Shown piece after piece: positions 46,076 to 53,830 of a DNA stretch of 64,000 bases. The DNA comes from Compostibacter hankyongensis (lineage in GTDB: Bacteria > Bacteroidota > Bacteroidia > Chitinophagales > Chitinophagaceae), in NCBI RefSeq assembly GCF_039541075.1, contig NZ_BAABFN010000001.1:248001-312000 (forward strand). Reading direction: 5' to 3'. Made by a program: the position numbers and the translations under genes. How positions within the stretch are numbered: position 1 is the stretch's first letter; each line of letters opens with the position of its first letter. The notes under the pieces were generated by a model that was given only the letters and a program-made list of their open reading frames with translations, was not told where the DNA came from and did not search any database.

Positions 46076-48464
46076 CCCTAATGTACATACGAAGATGCGG
46101 TGGTCTTTGCTCCTGCCGGCGGCATTGTCGCTGCTGGTATGCAGCTGCAGCAACCTGAAGTATCTGCCGGCCAACGAACAGCTGTATGTCGGGGGAAAGG
46201 TGAATTTCGATCCGAAGGTAAAAGATCAGAAAGACCTCACCGAAGAGCTGGAAGGGCTGCTGCGCCCCAAGCCCAACAGCAAGGTGCTGGGACTGCGGTA
46301 TAAGCTGTGGCTGTACAACATCTCAAAACCCCCGAAAGGCAAAGGCCTGAATTACCTGCTGCATGAGAAATGGGGAGAGCCGCCCGTGCTGGCCCGTACG
46401 CTGGACCTGGATAAAAACAGGGATATTCTCGTAAACCGGCTCCAGAACCGGGGCTTCTTCCAGGGAGCGGTGGACGCCGACAGCAGCGGCAAAAACAGGA
46501 AGGTCACAGCCGTCTATACCGCTGATGCCGGCCATCGCTATACCATCCGCGAAGTGCGGTTTCCACAGGAGGACGATCCCCTGGACTCGCTGATCCGCGG
46601 TACGGCAAAAAGTACCCTGTTAAAACCCGGCGATTATTACGACCTCGACCGGATAAAGGACGAGCGGGAGCGGATAGACGCTGCCCTAAAGGAGCAGGGC
46701 TACTTTTATTTCAGCCCGGATAACCTGATCATGCGGGTGGACAGCTCTCTCGGCGGGGTGGTGGACATCAATGTCCGCGTCAAGGACGATGCGCCCGAAA
46801 AAGGCCTCCGTCCTTACGCCATCCGGAACATCAATATCAATACCAACTATTCGCTCAGCGGAAACCAGCGGCGGAGACGCGGGGAGGAATATACTTATGG
46901 CGATTTCAGCATACTGGACACCCGGCATCAGTTTCGTCCCATTATCTTCAAACGCTCTGTCTTTTTCAAACACGGCGGCCTGTATACCCGCAGGATGCAT
47001 AACCTTACGCTGAACCGGCTGGTGAACCTGAATGTCTTCAAGTTTGTAAAGCTGGAATTTACCGATGTGCTGCAGAATCCGAAGGATTCCCTGGCGCGGG
47101 AAAAAGCGCGGGACACGGCCGGGATCGAAAGGGTCGATTTCTCAGAAAGGCCCCAGGCGACGGACTCGCTGGGCCGCGGCCTTATGGATGCCAATTTCTA
47201 CCTGACGCCGGATAAAAAGAAATCGCTGCGCTTCCAGGTATCCGGCTATTCCAAATCCAACAACTTTGTGGGATCCGAGGTGAGCATCAGCGCGAGGAAC
47301 CGGAATTGGCTGAAAGGCGCCGAGCTGCTCGAAGTAAAGCTGGCCGGCGGTTTTGAAACGCAGGTCGGCGGGAAGCAGGTGACCGGAAGCTCCAACTCCT
47401 ACTCGCTTTCCCCGGAGGTCAACCTGTATATCCCCCGCTTTATCACCCCATTCAAAGGGATCAACGGAAGCACCATTTTTGTGCCCAAGACCATATTGAA
47501 TGTGGGGTATGAACTTTTGAAACGGACCGGGTTTTACAACCTGAACTCATTCCGTTTTCAGGGAGGATATAACTGGAAGGAAAACGAGGCGAAGGAGCAT
47601 ACCCTCAACGTGGTCAGCGTCAATTACGTGCTGCCTTCCCACATTACCGATACCTTTCAGCACCGCCTGGACCTGGATCCGGTGCTCCGCCAGAGCTTTG
47701 AAAAGCAGTTTATCATCGGCACCAATTACAACTATGTGTACAACGACCAGCTTATCCGGGAGTCCCGCTTCAATACTTATTTTAACGGCAATGTCGATGT
47801 AGCCGGGAACCTGCTGGGGGCTGTTATGGGCAAGCATGATTTCGAGCATCCGGCCACCATCGGCAACATTCCTTTCTCGCAGTATGTGCGACTTTCTGCA
47901 GATGTCCGCAATTACTGGAAGCTCAATAAGAACGTGCGATGGGTGAACCGTCTTTTTATAGGCTACGGTTACGCCTATGGGAACTCCCGCTCGCTGCCCT
48001 TTGTAAAGCAGTTTTATATCGGCGGCAGCAACAGCATCCGCGCCTTCCGCGCCCGGGCGCTCGGTCCCGGCACCTACTATACGCGTGAGAACAATCTCTT
48101 TGCCAACGAGGCCGGGGATATCAAGCTGGAGATGAATACCGAGCTCCGTGCCAAGCTGTTCGGGCTGGTCAACGGCGCCGTGTTTGTGGACGCGGGAAAC
48201 ATCTGGCTGCAGCGGGCCACTCCCGAGCGCCCCGGCGGAGAATTTCATTTCAGCAAGGCCCTCAGCCAGCTGGCCGTGGGTACAGGGGTAGGCCTCCGCT
48301 TTGATTTTTCCATTCTCCTGCTGCGGCTGGACCTGGCCTTCCCGCTGCGGAAGCCCTACCTGCCGGAAGGACGCCGCTGGGTGCTGGACCAGATCAACTT
48401 CGGCGATGCCGGCTGGCGCAAGGAGAACCTCGTGCTCAATATCGCCATCGGCTATCCGTTCTGA
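46068..48464 (+). CDS. TamL-type Omp85 (BamA/TamA family) outer-membrane lipoprotein
   Basis: A 798-residue Omp85 protein with a lipoprotein signal: hydrophobic core SLLLPAALSLLV and lipobox VCSC (Cys26 or Cys28), then SNLKYLPANEQLYVGGKVNF. POTRA-like domains span about 40-250 (YTIREVRFPQEDD). The 16-stranded barrel follows, with the characteristic FYIGGSNSIRAFRARALGPG (the Omp85 loop-6 region, near residues 648-667) and a final strand LNIAIGYPF. Acylated TamA relatives paired with TamB are known in Bacteroidota as TamL. Its ATG lies inside the 3' end of tamB, so translation is probably coupled. Confidence 0.9.
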   Translation: MNNPNVHTKMRWSLLLPAALSLLVCSCSNLKYLPANEQLYVGGKVNFDPKVKDQKDLTEELEGLLRPKPNSKVLGLRYKLWLYNISKPPKGKGLNYLLHEKWGEPPVLARTLDLDKNRDILVNRLQNRGFFQGAVDADSSGKNRKVTAVYTADAGHRYTIREVRFPQEDDPLDSLIRGTAKSTLLKPGDYYDLDRIKDERERIDAALKEQGYFYFSPDNLIMRVDSSLGGVVDINVRVKDDAPEKGLRPYAIRNININTNYSLSGNQRRRRGEEYTYGDFSILDTRHQFRPIIFKRSVFFKHGGLYTRRMHNLTLNRLVNLNVFKFVKLEFTDVLQNPKDSLAREKARDTAGIERVDFSERPQATDSLGRGLMDANFYLTPDKKKSLRFQVSGYSKSNNFVGSEVSISARNRNWLKGAELLEVKLAGGFETQVGGKQVTGSSNSYSLSPEVNLYIPRFITPFKGINGSTIFVPKTILNVGYELLKRTGFYNLNSFRFQGGYNWKENEAKEHTLNVVSVNYVLPSHITDTFQHRLDLDPVLRQSFEKQFIIGTNYNYVYNDQLIRESRFNTYFNGNVDVAGNLLGAVMGKHDFEHPATIGNIPFSQYVRLSADVRNYWKLNKNVRWVNRLFIGYGYAYGNSRSLPFVKQFYIGGSNSIRAFRARALGPGTYYTRENNLFANEAGDIKLEMNTELRAKLFGLVNGAVFVDAGNIWLQRATPERPGGEFHFSKALSQLAVGTGVGLRFDFSILLLRLDLAFPLRKPYLPEGRRWVLDQINFGDAGWRKENLVLNIAIGYPF

Positions 48465-48515
48465 GCCGGGCCGGAAGCAGCTGCAATACCCGCGGAAGCG
48501 CGACGTCGCTACCGC

Positions 48516-48959
48516 TTACCCATGCCGGTCTGCGGGAGCGCCGGAGCCGGACCGGGGCTTTCTCATCATATCCTGCGGCGCCGACAGCGGCCGGAACCCG
48601 AACTGTTCATACAAGCCGTGAGCATCCTTCGTTTCCAAACCCCATTTCAGGTCCTGCAGCTGCGGGTGCGCGGTGATCTCCTGCAGGAGCAGCTTGCCGA
48701 GTCCCAGGCCCCGGTGGCTTTCGAGGATGAACACATCCAGGATCCAGGCAAATACGGCGTAGTCGGTTACCACCCGGGCAAAGCCCACCTGCCCGCCCCG
48801 GCGGTCGAACACACCGAAGCAAAGCGAGTTCAGGATCGAGCTTTCCACCGCCTGCCGGCTCCTTCCTGCCGCCCAGTACGAGCGGTTGCTCAGAAAGTCG
48901 AAGATCATCCCCGTATCCAGCATGGATTTGTCGGTAGAGACATAAAAATCGTTTTTCAC
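48516..48959 (-). CDS. GNAT-family N-acetyltransferase
   Basis: A 147-residue acetyltransferase. The core acetyl-CoA loop is FILESHRGLGLGKLLLQEI (the Q/RxxGxG/A motif as HRGLGLG), preceded by VGFARVVTDYAVFAWILDVF and followed by DAHGLYEQFGF. The N-terminus FYVSTDKSMLDTGMIFDFLSNRSYW is typical of the group, which normally starts a few residues before this block. I therefore choose the GTG at 48959. An ATG at 49013 would add 18 residues that look like translated leader. The acceptor is unknown. Confidence 0.85.
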   Translation of the reverse strand: MKNDFYVSTDKSMLDTGMIFDFLSNRSYWAAGRSRQAVESSILNSLCFGVFDRRGGQVGFARVVTDYAVFAWILDVFILESHRGLGLGKLLLQEITAHPQLQDLKWGLETKDAHGLYEQFGFRPLSAPQDMMRKPRSGSGAPADRHG

Positions 48960-49071
48960 CACAGCTTGTGTAAAGGTTAACAGATAAACAAAATTATCAA
49001 ATACACGCGTCATTGCGGACAGGACCCAAATAAGCGTTAACTTGTGTAAGCAGATGTTTAACCGACCGGAC

Positions 49072-49731
49072 ATGAAAACAAAGCCCCTGCTGCTCATCTC
49101 TTTTTTCCTGCTGTTGGCGGCCTGCCGCTCCGGAGACCGGCAGGCGGGCACGCAGGAGCAGGCAGACAGCGTCGATACCGCCGCCCCGAACATCAGCGAC
49201 GATCTGCGTTCGCTTCCGCAATGGACCGGTTTTCTGCAAAAGACTACCGGCGGACGGTTTGATGTCCGGAAGTTCGATTTCCTGGGCAGCGATGTTCATC
49301 AGCCGCCGGCAACCGATTCCTTCTCGGCGGAGGAATGGAATACGTACCGGCCTTACCTGAAATATAATCCGGCCGGAACGCTGGCCATCGACCTGTATAG
49401 CTATAATATGATCCCCGTGAAGCGGAAAAACGGCACGGTGACGTTGGAGGGCGGGGAACCGGATGCCGAAGTGGCGCTGGTAGCGGTAAAAACGGGCCGG
49501 CGTCAGCGGCTGCTTTTCAGCGGCCCGGGCACGCTCTATCAGGACGCCCGCTGGCTGAATGACAGTGTCGCCGTCATCACCGGCATCAGCGATGCCAATG
49601 AAAGCAACCAGCCCCTGCCCGTGGTTTGGCGCTATCATGTGAATGGGCAACGTATGGAGACCTTCGGCTATGCCGACAGCCTTTCGCTCGGCGAGGCCCC
49701 GCATTATACGGACTCGCTGCTGCAGCGGTAG
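49072..49731 (+). CDS. Hypothetical lipoprotein, 219 aa
   Basis: A 219-residue predicted lipoprotein: MKTKPLLLISFFLLLAAC, Cys18 in a clear lipobox, then a polar linker (RSGDRQAGTQEQADSVDTA, about 19-40) and a globular part. The latter has YNPAGTLAIDLYSYNMIPVK, EVALVAVKTGRRQRLLFSGPG and WLNDSVAVITGISD, a pattern suggestive of a beta-rich fold like a single blade or lipocalin-like sheet. I do not recognise a family. The ATG at 49072 starts the signal; upstream in-frame methionines add non-signal residues. It is divergent from the GNAT gene and convergent with the SDR gene. Confidence 0.75.
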   Translation: MKTKPLLLISFFLLLAACRSGDRQAGTQEQADSVDTAAPNISDDLRSLPQWTGFLQKTTGGRFDVRKFDFLGSDVHQPPATDSFSAEEWNTYRPYLKYNPAGTLAIDLYSYNMIPVKRKNGTVTLEGGEPDAEVALVAVKTGRRQRLLFSGPGTLYQDARWLNDSVAVITGISDANESNQPLPVVWRYHVNGQRMETFGYADSLSLGEAPHYTDSLLQR

Positions 49732-49764
49732 CGAACCGCCCGCGCCTTCTTAACAGGAAGGCGT

Positions 49765-50445
49765 TCAGCTTTCCCCGTACAGCTTCAATACCGCCCCGCG
49801 AAGGGGAGCGCCGCTTTCGCTGCAGATAAAATGCATGGCCGCGGCGATCTGCCCGGGGGATACCCATTTGCCGAAATCCGCATCCGGCATGCTTTTGCGG
49901 TTCACCGGCGTGTCGATGGTGCTCGGTACAATGACGCTGGCGGTCACGTTTTTTCCGCCTGCCTCGGCATTGAGCAAGGCGGCAAGCTCCGACAGCAGCG
50001 ATTTGCTGAGCGTATAAGCGATCAGATCTTTGCCGGCAGCCGGCTGCAGCGCCGGGCGGCTGCCGACCAGGATCAGCCTCCCGTAGTCCTGCTGGAGGAA
50101 ATGGGAAAAAAGAAGCCGGGCCAGGGGATAAGCGGTTTCAAAATTTATGGCGATCTGGCGGCGGATGTCTTCCATGCCGGTGTTTTCCAGCGCGCCGGGC
50201 GCAAAGCCGCCGGCCAGGAGCAGGGCGGCCTGCACGGTAGTGCGGGCAGTGGTGCGTGATACAAAATCAGCGACGGCTTTTTCATCGCGCAGATCAAGTG
50301 ATTCCACCTCCAGGCGCTCATGCGCGGGGAGACGGTCCTGCTGTCCGCGTACAATGGCAATGACATGATAACCCTTGCCAAGGAAAAAGGAAACGGTTTC
50401 CTGTCCCAGTCCTCCGGCGGCTCCGGTGATGATGACGGTGGGCAT
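49765..50445 (-). CDS. Short-chain dehydrogenase/reductase
   Basis: A 226-residue SDR. It begins at once with the nucleotide motif VIITGAAGGLGQETVSFFLG and has LLLAGGFAPGALENT in place of the NNAG stretch, RLILVGSRPALQ (catalytic-type Ser) and YTLSKSLLSELAAL (Tyr-Lys pair). The middle region is shorter than in classical 250-residue SDRs. The start MPTVIITG at 50445 is supported by the fold beginning there. It is divergent from the GH36 gene with 141 bp between starts. The substrate is unknown. Confidence 0.87.
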   Translation of the reverse strand: MPTVIITGAAGGLGQETVSFFLGKGYHVIAIVRGQQDRLPAHERLEVESLDLRDEKAVADFVSRTTARTTVQAALLLAGGFAPGALENTGMEDIRRQIAINFETAYPLARLLFSHFLQQDYGRLILVGSRPALQPAAGKDLIAYTLSKSLLSELAALLNAEAGGKNVTASVIVPSTIDTPVNRKSMPDADFGKWVSPGQIAAAMHFICSESGAPLRGAVLKLYGES

Positions 50446-50586
50446 ATAAAATGGTTTTAAAGCGATGAGCTCCACCCATATGGCGGACCCGGCTAAGTTA
50501 CTATAAATGCAGGCTTCTTTTCTTATCTTGCCGCCATTTCTCACGCACAGGATGGAGCGGCCATCCTGCTAACCGGACAAAAGAGT

Positions 50587-52755
50587 ATGCAACAGTTTTA
50601 TGGTTATCTCCGGATCTGTATCATCGCGCTGATATTTTGCAGCGCAGGATACAGGGGCGGGGCGCAGACGCCTGCCCTCATTACCATACGCACCCAACAT
50701 ACGGCGCTGGTTTTCCGGGGCGGCGATGCGGGACTGCAGCAGGTTTACCTGGGCGCCCCCCTTTCGTCGGACAAGGCCTACGAGACGCCCGGAACGGACA
50801 TGCCGGCATATCCCACTTTTGGAACGGACAACCTTTACAGCGCCGCCATAAGGGTTACCCATGCCGACGGTAATCCTTCGCTGGAGCTTCGCTATGTGCG
50901 CCATACGGTAAAAAAGCTCAGCGACGATGTGACCGAGACCGCCATAGCGCTCAAGGACCCCCAGTATCCTTTCGAGGTTACGCGTTACTATAAAGCCTAT
51001 TTCAAGGAAGACGTCATCACGCAGTGGACGACGATACGGCACCATGAAGCGGCTCCCGTTACCCTGTATGATTTTGCTTCCGGCGCATTGAACTTCGGTG
51101 CGGGGCATTACTGGCTCACGCAGTTCCACGGGGATTGGGCCTCGGAGATGCAGCTGCAGGAGAGCGAGCTCACCTCCGGTATCAAGATCATCGATACCAA
51201 GCTGGGAAGCCGGGCAGACATGTACCAGAGCTCCTCCTTTATGCTGTCGCCCGGGAGGTCTTCCACCGAGACCAGCGGGGAAGTGCTGGCCGGCACCCTC
51301 GCCTGGAGCGGTAATTTCCGGCTGCTTTTTGAGCTGGACCGGCAGAACAAGCTGCGCCTCCTGGCCGGCATGAATCCTTATGCCTCCGAATATCATCTCA
51401 AGCCCGATACGACCTTCACCACCCCGGCTTTTATCTTTACGTATAGCCGGCAGGGTAAGGGGCAGGCCAGCCGCAACCTGCATCGCTGGGCGCGGCAATA
51501 CGGTCTCCGCGACGGGGATAAGTCGCGGTTTACCCTGCTCAACAACTGGGAGTCCACTTATTTTGACTTTGACGAGAACAAGCTGGTGCAGCTTTTTGGC
51601 GAAGCCAAAAAGATCGGCGTGGATCTGTTCCTGCTGGACGACGGCTGGTTCGGCAACAAGTACCCGCGTAATAATGATCATGCCGGCCTGGGCGATTGGC
51701 AGGAAAACAAGAAAAAGCTGCCGCAGGGGATCGGCTATCTGGTGAAAGAAGCCGGCAAACAGGACGTCCGCTTCGGCATCTGGGTAGAGCCGGAAATGGT
51801 AAATCCCAAGAGCGAGCTGTACGAACAGCATCCGGAGTGGATACTGAAGCTGCCCAACCGGCCGGAAAACTACTACCGCAACCAGCTGGTGCTGGACCTG
51901 AGCAACCCCGCAGTGCAGGATTTTGTATTCGGTGTGGTCGACGGTCTGATGACGAAGTATCCGGGGATTGCCTATTTCAAATGGGATTGCAACCGCATGT
52001 TCACCAATGCCTATTCCGCTTATCTCGGCAAACAACAGTCGCATTTGTTTATCGCTTATGTGGAGGGCCTGTACAAGGTTTTTGAGCGCCTGCGCAAAAA
52101 ATATCCGCACCTGCCGATGATGCTGTGCTCCGGCGGTGGCGGACGTGTAGACTACGGCGCCCTGCCCTACTTCACGGAGTTCTGGCCCAGCGACAATACC
52201 AACCCGATGGATCGGATCTTTATCCAATGGGGATACTCTTACTTTTTCCCGGCCATCGCTACGGCCGATCATGTTACCAGCATGGGCGATTACCCGCTGA
52301 AGTTCAGGCTCGATGTGGCCATGACGGGAAAGCTGGGCTTTGACATGCGGCTGAACGGTTTGAAGGAAGAGGATATACGGTTCGTGCATGCGGCCGTACA
52401 GACCTACAAGCGGCTGGAAGATGTGATCTGGTACGGCGATCTGTACCGGCTGGTTTCTCCCTATCAGGGGCATCGCGCCGCGCTGATGTACGCCAACGAA
52501 GCCCGGGATCATGCCGTGCTGTTCGGCTATGCCATGCACATGACCCGCTGGGATGTCAACTCTCCGGTGCGGCTACAGGGTCTTGATCCCGACCGGCAGT
52601 ACCTGGTGCAGGAAATAAACCTGCCCGAGGGAAAGAAATCATCCTGCCCGGAATCGGGACGGGTCATCACGGGAAAAGACCTGATGGAGCAGGGCCTGCA
52701 TCTTCCGTTGCACGGGGATGCGGGCAGCGTCATGCTCGAGCTTACCGCCCGCTGA
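50587..52755 (+). CDS. GH36 alpha-galactosidase, exported
   Basis: A 722-residue enzyme of family GH36 that removes alpha-1,6-galactose from melibiose, raffinose-type sugars or galactomannan. A signal peptide covers about residues 1-27 (IIALIFCSAGYRGGAQ). An N-terminal beta-supersandwich (about 28-310) is followed by the (beta/alpha)8 barrel with LFLLDDGWFGNKYPRNNDHAGLGDW and FGIWVEPEMVNPKSELYE. The nucleophile aspartate is in YFKWDCNRM and the acid/base aspartate in FWPSDNTNPMDR. It stands alone next to an SDR and a PfkB kinase gene, so it is probably a single-gene enzyme for plant galactosides. Confidence 0.95.
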   Translation: MQQFYGYLRICIIALIFCSAGYRGGAQTPALITIRTQHTALVFRGGDAGLQQVYLGAPLSSDKAYETPGTDMPAYPTFGTDNLYSAAIRVTHADGNPSLELRYVRHTVKKLSDDVTETAIALKDPQYPFEVTRYYKAYFKEDVITQWTTIRHHEAAPVTLYDFASGALNFGAGHYWLTQFHGDWASEMQLQESELTSGIKIIDTKLGSRADMYQSSSFMLSPGRSSTETSGEVLAGTLAWSGNFRLLFELDRQNKLRLLAGMNPYASEYHLKPDTTFTTPAFIFTYSRQGKGQASRNLHRWARQYGLRDGDKSRFTLLNNWESTYFDFDENKLVQLFGEAKKIGVDLFLLDDGWFGNKYPRNNDHAGLGDWQENKKKLPQGIGYLVKEAGKQDVRFGIWVEPEMVNPKSELYEQHPEWILKLPNRPENYYRNQLVLDLSNPAVQDFVFGVVDGLMTKYPGIAYFKWDCNRMFTNAYSAYLGKQQSHLFIAYVEGLYKVFERLRKKYPHLPMMLCSGGGGRVDYGALPYFTEFWPSDNTNPMDRIFIQWGYSYFFPAIATADHVTSMGDYPLKFRLDVAMTGKLGFDMRLNGLKEEDIRFVHAAVQTYKRLEDVIWYGDLYRLVSPYQGHRAALMYANEARDHAVLFGYAMHMTRWDVNSPVRLQGLDPDRQYLVQEINLPEGKKSSCPESGRVITGKDLMEQGLHLPLHGDAGSVMLELTAR

Positions 52756-52836
52756 GGCGGTCTGTCTTGGCCGATTGGCGGGAGCTTGCTAACTTGTCTC
52801 CCGTTTAGGATTGATCATTGATTTAAAATAAAGCAG

Positions 52837-53763
52837 ATGTCATTAATTGTGGTGGGCTCCATGGCCTTTGATATGATTGAAACCCCTTTTGGCAAATCAG
52901 ACAGGATCATCGGCGGCGCGGCCACCTATATTGCCTGGGCCGCGCAGAACTTTGTAAAGCCCATCCGGCAGATATCGGTAGTGGGCGGCGATTTCCCAAA
53001 AGAGGAGCTGGATGCGCTCCGGGCGCAGGGGGTGGAGCTGGAAGGGGTACAGATAAAAAGCGACCGTCCTTCTTTTTTCTGGTCGGGGAAATATCATATG
53101 GATATGAATACCCGCGATACGCTGGTCACCGAGCTCAATGTGCTGGGCGATTTTGAGCCGGTGGTGCCGGAAAGCTACCAGGGCGCTGAATTGCTGATGC
53201 TGGGCAACCTGGCCCCTTCCGTGCAGCTGAGCGTGATCAGCCAGCTGAAAACACGTCCCCGCCTGGTAGTGGCCGACACCATGAACTTCTGGATGGAATC
53301 GGCCTGGGACGAGCTGTTGCAGGTGCTGAAGCAGGTAGATGTGTTGCTGATCAACGATGCGGAAGCGCGTCAGCTCAGCGGGGAATATTCGCTCGTAAAG
53401 GCGGCAAGGAAGATTGCCGAAATGGGGCCCCGCTTCCTGGTGATCAAAAAAGGAGAGCACGGCGCCCTCCTGTTCCATGAAAATCACGTGTTCTTTGCTC
53501 CGGCCCTTCCGCTGGAAGAGGTGTTCGATCCTACCGGCGCCGGCGATACCTTTGCCGGCGGCTTTATCGGCCATCTTGCCCGCACCCGCGATATTTCTTT
53601 TGATAACATGAAAAGCGCCATCATCATCGGCTCGGCCATGGCCTCCTTTTGCGTGGAGAAATTCGGCATACAGCGGCTGCGCGAGATCGACCAGGAGGAT
53701 ATCGAAAACCGTATCCGGCAGTTTATCGACCTGGTCAACTTCGATATCGATCTGATCGGATAA
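52837..53763 (+). CDS. PfkB-family carbohydrate kinase
   Basis: A 308-residue ribokinase-fold sugar or nucleoside kinase. It opens LIVVGSMAFDMIETPFGKSD with IIGGAATYIAWAAQ, the substrate-binding glycine motif. It ends with the PfkB signature DPTGAGDTFAGGFIGHLA, whose Asp is the catalytic base and whose GAGD forms the anion hole. The middle SVVGGDFPKEELDALRAQGVEL is typical. It resembles adenosine-kinase-like members common in Bacteroidota, but the sugar accepted cannot be told. Cytoplasmic, no signal. It follows the GH36 gene by 81 bp. Confidence 0.92.
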   Translation: MSLIVVGSMAFDMIETPFGKSDRIIGGAATYIAWAAQNFVKPIRQISVVGGDFPKEELDALRAQGVELEGVQIKSDRPSFFWSGKYHMDMNTRDTLVTELNVLGDFEPVVPESYQGAELLMLGNLAPSVQLSVISQLKTRPRLVVADTMNFWMESAWDELLQVLKQVDVLLINDAEARQLSGEYSLVKAARKIAEMGPRFLVIKKGEHGALLFHENHVFFAPALPLEEVFDPTGAGDTFAGGFIGHLARTRDISFDNMKSAIIIGSAMASFCVEKFGIQRLREIDQEDIENRIRQFIDLVNFDIDLIG

Positions 53764-53830
53764 GCTGTTTTATCCGGCGTTTTACTCCTGATGAGCAGCC
53801 CGGAGCGCAGCAGCTTACTGGATAAGCCGC

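Noticed and set aside
48965..49049. Direct repeat CTTGTGTAA at 48965-48973 and 49041-49049, with GTTAAC nearby both times
   Set aside because: Only nine bases, unequal surroundings and no matching promoter boxes; it may be chance in an AT-rich divergent spacer.
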